From NCBI RefSeq assembly GCF_004851605.1, contig NZ_CP031093.1:3286692-3350691 (forward strand): 64,000 nucleotides of DNA, written 5' to 3'. Shown here piece after piece: positions 25,578 to 33,606 of the stretch. The DNA is from Hydrocarboniclastica marina (GTDB lineage: Bacteria > Pseudomonadota > Gammaproteobacteria > Pseudomonadales > Oleiphilaceae). The stretch's first letter is position 1. Each line of letters opens with the position of its first letter. Under the pieces are notes generated by a model. That model was not told the origin of the DNA. It saw only the letters and a program-made list of their open reading frames with translations, and ran no database searches. The translations under genes and the position numbers were made by a program.

Positions 25578-27080
25578 ATGTCCTCGACCCATTTTGACGT
25601 CTTGATCGTCGGCGCTGGCCTGTCGGGCATTGGCTCCGCTTATCATCTACAGACTCATTGTCCCGATAAAACGTTCGCGATCCTCGAAGGCCGCGAAACG
25701 CTTGGCGGAACCTGGGACCTTTTCCGCTATCCGGGAATCCGTTCTGACTCTGACATGTACACCCTCGGCTTTGCTTTTGAGCCCTGGCAGGAGCGCAAGT
25801 CCATCGCCGATGGCTCCTCCATACTTCACTACCTGAAAGAAACCGCCCAGAACTACGGTATCGACAAGAAGATCCGGTTCCAGCACTGGGTCAACCGATA
25901 CTCGTGGTCCAGCGATGACGCCACCTGGACCGTCGAAGCGAAAAACAAGGAAACCGGTGAAACCGTCAAGTACACCAGTAGCTTTCTGATCAACTGCAGC
26001 GGCTACTACCGTTACGATCAGGGCTATACGCCGGAATTCCGCGGTGTGGAGAAGTTCAAGGGGCAGGTCATTCACCCGCAGCACTGGCCCGAGGACCTGG
26101 ACTACGAGAACAAGCGCGTTGTTGTTATCGGCAGTGGCGCCACAGCAGTTACTCTGATCCCGTCAATGGCTGACAAGGCCGAGCACGTGACGATGCTGCA
26201 GCGGTCGCCCACCTACATTCTGGCGCAGCCCGATGTGGACGCCGTAGCGCATGCACTGAACCGCTTCCTGCCGGCCAAGCTCGCCTATCAGATGACGCGA
26301 TGGAAAAAAGTGGCCGAGCAAACCTTCTTCTACCAGTTCTGCCGTCGCTTCCCCAACCTGGCTCGCAAAATACTGCGCGCGCGCCTGCGCAAGAGCCTGG
26401 GTCCGAACTTCGACATCGATACCCATTTCAATCCCAGCTACAAGCCCTGGGACCAGCGCCTCTGCCTCGTACCCAACGGTGATCTTTTCCGGGCGCTGCG
26501 CAAGGGCGATGCCTCGGTTGAAACTGACCATATCGATACGTTCACGGAGAAAGGCATTCGCCTGAAGTCGGGCAAGGAACTGGAGGCTGACATCGTCGTC
26601 ACCGCGACCGGCCTCAACCTGGTTGCCCTCGGCGGTGCCGAGCTTGTTGTTGACGGCAAGCAGCTCAAGCTGGGTGACACCATGAGCTTCAAAGGCATGA
26701 TGCTCAGCGGTGTGCCCAATTTCGCAATGATCGTGGGTTATACCAACGCGTCATGGACCCTCAAGTCGGATCTGACCGGCGAGCATATTACCCGTCTGCT
26801 GCAGTATATGGATAAACACGGTTATGATTATTGCGCGCCCCAAGCGCCTGGCAATGTTCAGACGGAAGGCTTCCTGGACCTGAACTCGAACTACGTGCTG
26901 CGCGCGCTTGACCAGCTGCCCAAGCAGGGCGACCGTGCGCCCTGGAAACTCTACCAGAACTATGCACTTGACCTGGTCAACCTGCGTTACGGCGCAGTGA
27001 CGGATGACGCCCTCAAGTTCTACCGGGTGCCCCGCCTGCACGCTCAGCCACAACCGACGGCAACGAGAATGGCGTCCTGA
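25578..27080 (+). CDS. almA: AlmA-like flavin-binding monooxygenase (Baeyer-Villiger type)
   Basis: FAD- and NADPH-dependent monooxygenase of 500 residues. The FAD motif VGAGLSGIG is near residues 11-19. The Baeyer-Villiger fingerprint FxGxxxHxxxW is exact at Phe160-Trp170 (FKGQVIHPQHW), and the NADPH motif VIGSGATAV is near 190. Segments such as LGGTWDLFRYPGIRSDSDM and YNPWDQRLC-like (YKPWDQRLC) closely resemble AlmA proteins linked to long-chain alkane use in Acinetobacter and marine oil degraders. AAGGT lies seven bases before the ATG. It is likely cytoplasmic or membrane-associated. Other group-B monooxygenases share the fold, so the alkane substrate is inferred. Confidence 0.87.
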   Translation: MSSTHFDVLIVGAGLSGIGSAYHLQTHCPDKTFAILEGRETLGGTWDLFRYPGIRSDSDMYTLGFAFEPWQERKSIADGSSILHYLKETAQNYGIDKKIRFQHWVNRYSWSSDDATWTVEAKNKETGETVKYTSSFLINCSGYYRYDQGYTPEFRGVEKFKGQVIHPQHWPEDLDYENKRVVVIGSGATAVTLIPSMADKAEHVTMLQRSPTYILAQPDVDAVAHALNRFLPAKLAYQMTRWKKVAEQTFFYQFCRRFPNLARKILRARLRKSLGPNFDIDTHFNPSYKPWDQRLCLVPNGDLFRALRKGDASVETDHIDTFTEKGIRLKSGKELEADIVVTATGLNLVALGGAELVVDGKQLKLGDTMSFKGMMLSGVPNFAMIVGYTNASWTLKSDLTGEHITRLLQYMDKHGYDYCAPQAPGNVQTEGFLDLNSNYVLRALDQLPKQGDRAPWKLYQNYALDLVNLRYGAVTDDALKFYRVPRLHAQPQPTATRMAS

Positions 27081-27101
27081 GGGCCATACCTGAACCTTAA
27101 A

Positions 27102-27153
27102 AGCTCACGTGACAAGTTCTCGTGAAGAGCTCTCGTGAAGAGCTCTCGTGACA
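27102..27153. repeat. 13-bp tandem repeat, three to four copies
   Basis: AGTTCTCGTGAAG (27115-27127), AGCTCTCGTGAAG (27128-27140), AGCTCTCGTGACA (27141-27153), preceded by a diverged copy AGCTCACGTGAC at 27102. It lies just after the monooxygenase stop, between convergent genes. Confidence 0.8.
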
Positions 27154-27162
27154 GAGGTTAGG

Positions 27163-27195
27163 CACAAGTTCGTCGTCTGCTGCGGCGAACTTGTG
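27163..27195. terminator. Perfect 10-bp inverted repeat, possible bidirectional stop signal
   Basis: CACAAGTTCG (27163-27172) and CGAACTTGTG (27186-27195) with a 13-base loop. No T-run follows on either side, so termination is not certain. Confidence 0.4.
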
Positions 27196-27271
27196 TCAGC
27201 CACGGTTCAGATTAAAGTTTTCCGGGCGTCGTGCCCTGCTCTTCCCCAGCACCTGTCTGCTCCACTTCCCC

Positions 27272-27319
27272 AGATAGCTGTCAGAACACGCCAAGAGATA
27301 GTTGTCAGAACAAGCCAAG
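27272..27319. repeat. 24-bp direct duplication covering a gene end
   Basis: Two 24-base copies, 27272-27295 and 27296-27319, differ at two positions. The right copy holds the stop codon and last codons of the leftward hydrolase; the left copy is a downstream duplicate of that gene end. Confidence 0.85.
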
Positions 27320-28933
27320 AAAGCGCCTGCGCTCAGGCTCGCAGCCCGCCTCAATATCTTCACATTCCTGCTGATCTCCCTGTCGGGTCGTAAAATCCCG
27401 TGCCGACTGGTAATAGAAGCTGAAGCGATTCGCATAGCGGTCGTCGTCCAGTAGCCGGTCATCTGCAGAGTGAAAGCCGGCTTCGTCGGGCTGCTTCAGC
27501 CAGCGATCAAACCAGGCGACGGTGTAGTACTCCATAACCGGTGCGCCCCAACCTCCCCTACATTGCCCGTCCATGATCACAGGACACCATGAGGTCGCGG
27601 GAAATAGCGGTAACTGTGACCATTCGAAGTGCGTGCTGCCGCTCACAGTAAATTCATAGGCGGGCACACCGGCTGCCCGCCAGCCCTGGAACGCACCGAG
27701 GCGGGCTTCCGGATCAGGCGGTTCTTTGAAAGGCACCGGCGCCAGGCCATATTCCGAAGACTGGCTCATCAGCGGTACCCGGGCGCCAAAACGGGGCAAC
27801 TCCGGCTGGCTCGTCGCTTCCACAAACGGGTTTAGCAGTGCGATCGACCCGGATACCCCAGCCGTCGTGCCGCCGCCCGGCGGTATAGCGCCGTCCCAGG
27901 CGACGACTGCATCTACGGGGTTCAACTGATCCAGCAGCCCAGGCCACGGATCGGCACCGGTCGCACCCAGCCCCTGTACCACGGTCACACCGATTGCGCC
28001 CAGTGAGTGGCCGGCGAGTCCCAGGCGGTCAGGGTCAATTCCGTCATGAAACGGATTTGAATCGGTGACTTCGGTGGGGTAGGCACCAGCACAAGCGGCG
28101 TTGTGGGGATACGGCTGAGCTGGCGACGAGCGGAAGAAATCTATTGCATTGACCAGCCCCTCCCAGAATACAGCCGGGTTGGCGTTGCTGCCCTGGCCGC
28201 CCGAGGGCGCCTGGAAATCAGATCGTCCCTGGCCGCGGGGATCGAAAGTCATCACCACATAACCGCTGCGCACCAGGGCCTGGGCAGCCCACCAGTAGAC
28301 TGTTTCGGGGGCCTGTACCGAGCCATTTTCGATGATCACGGCAGGCCGCTGCCGCAACGCCCTCTCCCTCGGCCGCCAGACCCTGCCGGAAATCCGGGCG
28401 CAAGCCTGATCGTAGAAGACCACGGGCTCAACCACCGCCTCCGACTCGTAAAAGGGGTCCACAGACGGGTAGCGGAACGGATCGCCGGTACACGGCAGGG
28501 CATGCGCAGCACACAGCGGCGTCACCTCACTGTTAAGCGACAGTGAGAGAGCGTGGGACGGGTCTCCCAGGGTTTTCGTCGCCTGGCCGATCAAGAGCTC
28601 AGGCAGGGACACCATGAGGTCCGGGTCCGCCAATAACCCCTCCAGAAGCTCACCGAGCAGCGGCGAGTAACCCAGTGTCCAACTGGGGTCGTCGGCGCTC
28701 CGACCGATAAACTCCAGCTGGTTCTCGAGGCTTTGTTGGCTCCAGCGCGAGAGGAATAAAGGGTTGAGCAGCTGTTCTCTGGGCGCTTCAAAGGCCCGGT
28801 TATAGTTCTGGAACTCGCGTAGTGTCCAGCTCAACGACGGATAGGGCGGTTCAGTCGCCACAGCCGGGCCTGTGAAACAGGCAGCCAAAGCGGCGGCCAT
28901 GAGCGATGCGAAACGTGCGGGATTGAGCGACAT
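27305..28933 (-). CDS. Secreted alpha/beta hydrolase
   Basis: A 542-residue exported hydrolase. The signal peptide runs MSLNPARFASLMAAALAACF to about AVATEP. The nucleophile elbow is GHSLGAIG, preceded by strands with VVMTFDPRGQGRSD, and a likely catalytic His lies in STHFEWSQLP. Cys residues are frequent (for example CAAHALPC and CPVIMDGQC), hinting at disulfides outside the cytoplasm. The ATG at 28933 has AGAGGT upstream and gives a clean signal peptide, so I prefer it to the ATG at 28951. The ending RRRFLGLF sits in a 24-bp duplication. The substrate is unknown; ester or lipid hydrolysis is likely. Confidence 0.83.
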   Translation of the reverse strand: MSLNPARFASLMAAALAACFTGPAVATEPPYPSLSWTLREFQNYNRAFEAPREQLLNPLFLSRWSQQSLENQLEFIGRSADDPSWTLGYSPLLGELLEGLLADPDLMVSLPELLIGQATKTLGDPSHALSLSLNSEVTPLCAAHALPCTGDPFRYPSVDPFYESEAVVEPVVFYDQACARISGRVWRPRERALRQRPAVIIENGSVQAPETVYWWAAQALVRSGYVVMTFDPRGQGRSDFQAPSGGQGSNANPAVFWEGLVNAIDFFRSSPAQPYPHNAACAGAYPTEVTDSNPFHDGIDPDRLGLAGHSLGAIGVTVVQGLGATGADPWPGLLDQLNPVDAVVAWDGAIPPGGGTTAGVSGSIALLNPFVEATSQPELPRFGARVPLMSQSSEYGLAPVPFKEPPDPEARLGAFQGWRAAGVPAYEFTVSGSTHFEWSQLPLFPATSWCPVIMDGQCRGGWGAPVMEYYTVAWFDRWLKQPDEAGFHSADDRLLDDDRYANRFSFYYQSARDFTTRQGDQQECEDIEAGCEPERRRFLGLF

Positions 28934-29243
28934 GCGGGACCTCTTGATCATGTTTTTATCGGTCGACCCCGATAATTGCTCAAAACATTCCGCAATACTA
29001 TGAACATCAATTCATCTTGTCCCAGGAGCAGAAGCCTATGGGTACACAGGTGCACGTGAAGTTTCCGCCCGCTCCCGCCGAGGGTTGGGCGGTCAGGTCT
29101 TTCTCAGCTTTTTTTGGGGGGGGGATAAAAGAAAAAGGCGGTCTTATACCGGGGTTTCGCCCACGCTTGGGATGCTACGGTCACTGTTCTTCCGGGCTAC
29201 CGTCACCGCTCTACCGGCTAACGGCAGCCCCGGAAGCAAGCCA
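28934..29243. other. Intergenic region with T7-G9 homopolymer run
   Basis: 310 bases between the divergently placed hydrolase start and the end of the aldehyde dehydrogenase gene. It contains T7 at 29109-29115 directly followed by G9 at 29116-29124. A weak stem CCGCCC/GGGCGG (29065-29092) precedes it. Frames running through here (29017-29247, 29085-29468) have no motif, and one crosses the dehydrogenase on the other strand. Confidence 0.5.
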
Positions 29244-30620
29244 CTAGTCGACAATCATTACCGATTTCACGTTGACGAATTCAAGCATGCCGAAACCACC
29301 ATGCTCCCGGCCGTAGCCGCTGTCCTTCACGCCACCAAACGGGAGGTTGGTCTGGGCCAGGCGGTAGCCGTTGATATTTACCATGCCGGTATCAAAGTGA
29401 TCCCGCGCCAACCGGATGCCCTTGTCGACATCCTTGGTGAAAATGCCCCCGCCCAGGCCATAGACTGAATCGTTGGCGACGCGCATCGCCTCGGCTTCGT
29501 TGCGGACTTTTATCAGCGCCGCAACTGGACCGAACAGCTCGTCGTCGTAGGCGGGCTGGCCCGGCACAACGTTTTCCAGCACGGTCGGGGGGTAGTACGC
29601 TCCTCTGCCTTCGGGTATTTCACCGCCAAGCAGACAGACCGCGCCGTTCTCGATGGATTGGCGCACCTGGTCATGCAGGTCGTCCCGCAGGTCCTGTCGC
29701 GCCATCGGGCCCATCTGGGTCTCGTCTTGGGTAGGGTCGCCGTACTTGATTTTGCGCGCCTCAGCGACGTAGGCATCGCGGAACTGATCATATACCGCTT
29801 CCTCAACGATGAACCGCTTGGCCGCGACACAGGTCTGACCACCGTTGGTGAACCGCCCCATCAGGCAAGCTTTAACCGCTTTTTCCAGATCAGCATCAGC
29901 AAGAACGATATAGGCGTCATTACTGCCAAGCTCCAGCACTGACTTCTTCAATGCCTTGCCCGCCTTCTGGCCTACTGTCCGCCCGGCCTTCGGGCTTCCG
30001 GTCAGCGTTACACCCCTGACCAGCGGGTGGGCAATGACCGAGTCCGAAACATCGTGCCCGATAAACAGTGTCCGGAACGCGTTTTCGGGCAGCCCCGCAT
30101 CACGAAACAGCTTCTCTACTTCAACGGCCATGCCCCAGACATTGGAAGCGTGCTTTAACAGCACCGTATTGCCGGCCATCAGATTGGCTATGCTGTAGCG
30201 GATAACCTGGTACAGGGGGAAATTCCACGGCTGTATGCCGTAAATGACGCCCTGGGGCTGGTAGGTGATCAACGCCCGGCCGCCCTGCATTTCGCGCTCT
30301 TCGTCCGCCAGCACCTGAGGCCCCTGGTCTGCGCTGTAATCACAAATCGCTGCGCAGAGCTGGCACTCCTGAACGCCTTCGCGCAGGGGCTTGCCCATTT
30401 CTTCGGTCATTAACGCGGCGAGTTCATTCTTGCGCTCACGGATCAGTTTACCGACCTGGCGGAGTATGTCGCCGCGCTCGGTCAAGGGCGCTCCGCGCCA
30501 CGACAGAAACGCTTCGTGGGCCTGCTCAATAATGCGGTTGACCTCATCTTCGCCCATCTGCGTGTAGGTCTGTATGACCTCGCCTGTTGCGGGGTTAACG
30601 GTCTGCTGGGTGTTTGTCAT
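29244..30620 (-). CDS. NAD-dependent aldehyde / succinate-semialdehyde dehydrogenase
   Basis: Oxidises an aldehyde to its acid, most like the Sad/YneI group that handles succinate semialdehyde. In 458 residues, the catalytic Cys lies in NGGQTCVAAKRF and the general-base Glu in LELGSNDAYIV. The N-terminal oxyanion Asn is in QPWNFPLYQ, and the NAD-site motif is TGSPKAGRTVG. Length is normal for the short ALDH branch. AAGGAGAG precedes the ATG. It is divergent from a GST gene. In a hydrocarbon-using organism it might also act on alkyl aldehydes, but the motif set favours semialdehydes. Confidence 0.92.
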   Translation of the reverse strand: MTNTQQTVNPATGEVIQTYTQMGEDEVNRIIEQAHEAFLSWRGAPLTERGDILRQVGKLIRERKNELAALMTEEMGKPLREGVQECQLCAAICDYSADQGPQVLADEEREMQGGRALITYQPQGVIYGIQPWNFPLYQVIRYSIANLMAGNTVLLKHASNVWGMAVEVEKLFRDAGLPENAFRTLFIGHDVSDSVIAHPLVRGVTLTGSPKAGRTVGQKAGKALKKSVLELGSNDAYIVLADADLEKAVKACLMGRFTNGGQTCVAAKRFIVEEAVYDQFRDAYVAEARKIKYGDPTQDETQMGPMARQDLRDDLHDQVRQSIENGAVCLLGGEIPEGRGAYYPPTVLENVVPGQPAYDDELFGPVAALIKVRNEAEAMRVANDSVYGLGGGIFTKDVDKGIRLARDHFDTGMVNINGYRLAQTNLPFGGVKDSGYGREHGGFGMLEFVNVKSVMIVD

Positions 30621-30856
30621 GGGTCTCTCCTTTCCGTGGAATAGTCAGTGTCGATATGTGTTCTGGAAAATCAGCATGCCCCGGATATCGGCCCGGTGCC
30701 CGAGCCCAAGCGCACGGTTTCCGCATCGCCGGTTCAGGATATGACCTGAAGCTAACACCGAAGCTGTCATATCACTACGAGGATTACAGAATCGACACCG
30801 CTGGCCCCGGCCGCTGCGACTGGGTAAGCTTGGACATCTTTACCGGGAGAGCTGTC

Positions 30857-31813
30857 ATGCAAGAGTTGATTCTGCACCATTATCCCCAGTCCCCCTTCGC
30901 TGAAAAGGCAAGGATGATGCTGGGGTTCAAGAACCTGCCATGGCGCTCGGTCATCATCCCGGCCATTATGCCCAAGCCGGATCTGACCGCGCTGACGGGC
31001 GGGTACCGGCGTACGCCGGTATTGCAGATCGGCGCTGACATATACTGTGATACGGCACTGATTGCGCGACGGCTGGACCGGTTACAAAGCCTGCCCGCTC
31101 TGTTTCCGGAAGGGCAGGAAGCTGTTGCAGCGAGCGCCGCGCAGTTCGCAGACCAGGTCCTGTTCCAGCATGCCGTCGCCATCAATTTCCAGCCTCAAGG
31201 TCTGGCTGAGCGCTTCAAAGACATGCCCGACGCTGCAAAAACAGCGTTTGCGGCGGACCGCAAAGCGCTGTTCACCGGCGGTAGCGCAAGCAGACTGCCA
31301 TCACACCAGGCCTTGTCCCAATGGCCGTCGCTGCTGGGCCGTCTCGAACAACAGCTGTCAGAAAGCGGCTCCTTCCTGCTCGGCGAAGAGCCGTCCATCG
31401 TCGACTTCGCGTATTACCATCCCCTGTGGTTCGTCGCCAGTAACAGCGCTGTGGCCAACGCGCTCGATCCCTACCCCCAGGTCCTTGAGTGGATGAACGC
31501 GGTTGCAAGCTGCGGGCACGGTGATTCAACAGCGCTCGACGCCAGCGCCGCAATCCAGATCGCGCGGGACGCTACGCCAGAATCTGTCGCTGTGCTGCAG
31601 GACAGCCAGAAGCTGCCCTTTACCGATCCCGAGGGACTCACGGCTGGACAGACGGTAACGATTTCCGCAACCGACTACGGCACGGAGCCTGTCACAGGCA
31701 CACTGGTCTATCAGGACGCCGAGGAGATTGTGATAAGCCGGGAGGATGACAGGGCCGGCGAAGTGCATGTCCATTTTCCCCGGTTCGGTTTCAGTATTCA
31801 GCCGACCGGATAA
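30857..31813 (+). CDS. Glutathione S-transferase-like protein with extra C-terminal domain
   Basis: A 318-residue protein. Residues 1-80 form the thioredoxin-like GST N-domain (LHHYPQSPFAEKARMMLGFK, YRRTPVLQIG, DTALIARRLD); about 95-215 is the helical C-domain. After residue 230 a further stretch of about 85 residues (TAGQTVTISATDYG, VTGTLVYQDAEEIVI, EVHVHFPRFGF) looks beta-rich and is not part of normal GSTs. The ATG at 30857 follows GGGAG and starts the GST domain; the frame opens at 30614, but that part overlaps the dehydrogenase leader and has no similarity. Glutathione substrate unknown. Confidence 0.85.
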   Translation: MQELILHHYPQSPFAEKARMMLGFKNLPWRSVIIPAIMPKPDLTALTGGYRRTPVLQIGADIYCDTALIARRLDRLQSLPALFPEGQEAVAASAAQFADQVLFQHAVAINFQPQGLAERFKDMPDAAKTAFAADRKALFTGGSASRLPSHQALSQWPSLLGRLEQQLSESGSFLLGEEPSIVDFAYYHPLWFVASNSAVANALDPYPQVLEWMNAVASCGHGDSTALDASAAIQIARDATPESVAVLQDSQKLPFTDPEGLTAGQTVTISATDYGTEPVTGTLVYQDAEEIVISREDDRAGEVHVHFPRFGFSIQPTG

Positions 31814-31964
31814 AATAGTCGGCGGGCCGATTCCGAAGCCGCCCGGCAGCCGGGTCTGGGTTCCCGGCCCTTGCTCGCTTGGATTGACCGGATGCGACAA
31901 TCGATCGCATGAGTAGCCGACTGACAAAAAATGACTGACGGATGTTTAACGGACTGAGCACCCC

Positions 31965-33578
31965 ATGACCGCAACTTCAAAACCTGCAGAGTTTTCCGTA
32001 CCCGAAGCGAAACCCTCAACTCATTTATCCGCTGTTGAGATAGCCCGCCGGATCGCCGCGGGAGAGACCACGGCGGTAGCCGTTGTGGAAGAGCATATTG
32101 CCCGGATCCAAGCCGTCAATAAAATACTGAATGCCGTGGTGGTCGAGTGCTTCGACGCCGCTCGGGCAGATGCGCGCGACGTGGATGAGCGTCGCGCCCG
32201 GGGTGAGACGCTCCCGCCGTTGGCGGGTGTGCCAGTGACCATCAAGGAGTGCCTGGACGTCGCTGGCACTGCATCCACGTTCGGTCTGCCGAGCCGGGCA
32301 AACCACCGCGCCGAGGCGGACGAGATACATATCGCACGGCTCAGAGCCGCCGGCGCCATCCTCCTCGGCAAGACCAACGTATCCCAGTGCCTCATCTACA
32401 CCGAAGCCGACAACCCGCTCTACGGGCGCACGCTCAACCCCTGGAATCTCGATCGGACGCCGGGGGGCAGCAGCGGTGGCGAGAGCGCGATTATCGCCGC
32501 TGGTGGTTCTGCGCTCGGGCTTGGGACTGACATCGGTGGCAGCGTCAGGATTCCCGCGCACTTCTGTGGCCTTGCGAGCCTGAAGCCGACTTCCGGGCGC
32601 CTCGACGACCCTGGTAAATACAGCGTACCCGTGGGCCAGCGCGCGATCCCGAGCCAGGTCGGTATCCTGGCCCGGCACGTGGAGGATGTCGCCCTGGGGT
32701 TGACTATCGCCAACGGTGACCCGGACCCGTGCGACCCCGCCCGCAGTGTCATTCCTGACTGGTCTGGTGTGGATGTCAGCAAGCTTCGGATCGCGTTCTA
32801 TACCGACGACGGTACGTTTAAGGTGGCCCCGGCAGTGCGGCGGGCTGTCAACGAAGCCGCGGAGATCCTGCGCGCGGCGGGTGCCGAGGTGACTGAATGG
32901 ATGCCGCCTCGGGTCCCGGACGCCATGACGCTCTTCAACCGGATTCTGACAGCGGATGGCCTTGCCGGCGTACGCAATATTCTGGCCGACAATCCCCGCG
33001 CACCCCAGATCCAGCAACTTCTAAGGGTAACCAAGATACCCGAGCGGCTCGGTAATGGTTTGCGCCAGGTCCTGAGAGGGCTGGGCCAGACAACCATGGC
33101 GACTAACCTGGAAGCGGTGACAGCGGCAACTGCGGCCCAATACTGGCGTAATGTTGAGACACAACTGGACTATCAGGAAGCCTTCGCTGATGCCATGGCG
33201 CGGGCGGACGGCGGACCTTTCGACCTGATTCTGGCCCCTCCCTGCAGCCTGCCCGCTTATCTCCACGGCGCCACACGTGACCTTCTCACGGGCGGTGGCT
33301 ACCTGACCCTGTACAACCTGCTTGGCTACCCGGCCGGGGTTGTGCCTATGACGCGTGTCCGGGCCGAAGAAGAAACCGAGCGTAAACCGGGGCTCGACTA
33401 CATCAAGAAACTGGCCCAACGTATCGAAAGGGGCAGCGCCGGGCTACCGGTCGGCGTGCAGGTCGTGGCAAAACCGTGGGAAGAACACCGGGCACTGGCG
33501 GTAATGCGTACACTGGAAAAAGCGGCTCGCCTGCGCCCGGATTTCCCCTGGACGCCTGTCACACCGCCGGCGCCCTGA
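31965..33578 (+). CDS. Amidase, amidase-signature family
   Basis: A 537-residue cytoplasmic amidohydrolase with the Ser-cisSer-Lys triad. The catalytic Lys is in PVTIKECLDV; the Gly/Ser-rich core TPGGSSGGESAI carries the cis-Ser; the nucleophile Ser is in GTDIGGSVRIP. A GKTNVSQ segment is typical as well. It may hydrolyse aryl or alkyl amides, or act like fatty-acid amide hydrolases. It converges with a Na+/solute symporter after 28 bases; a functional link (uptake then hydrolysis of an amide) is possible but not shown. Confidence 0.92.
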   Translation: MTATSKPAEFSVPEAKPSTHLSAVEIARRIAAGETTAVAVVEEHIARIQAVNKILNAVVVECFDAARADARDVDERRARGETLPPLAGVPVTIKECLDVAGTASTFGLPSRANHRAEADEIHIARLRAAGAILLGKTNVSQCLIYTEADNPLYGRTLNPWNLDRTPGGSSGGESAIIAAGGSALGLGTDIGGSVRIPAHFCGLASLKPTSGRLDDPGKYSVPVGQRAIPSQVGILARHVEDVALGLTIANGDPDPCDPARSVIPDWSGVDVSKLRIAFYTDDGTFKVAPAVRRAVNEAAEILRAAGAEVTEWMPPRVPDAMTLFNRILTADGLAGVRNILADNPRAPQIQQLLRVTKIPERLGNGLRQVLRGLGQTTMATNLEAVTAATAAQYWRNVETQLDYQEAFADAMARADGGPFDLILAPPCSLPAYLHGATRDLLTGGGYLTLYNLLGYPAGVVPMTRVRAEEETERKPGLDYIKKLAQRIERGSAGLPVGVQVVAKPWEEHRALAVMRTLEKAARLRPDFPWTPVTPPAP

Positions 33579-33606
33579 GCACCTGGCGCCAGCCTGGCAG
33601 CGGCCG

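Noticed and set aside
29085-29468. 127-codon frame across the T7-G9 run
   Set aside because: Overlaps the aldehyde dehydrogenase on the opposite strand and has no recognisable domain.
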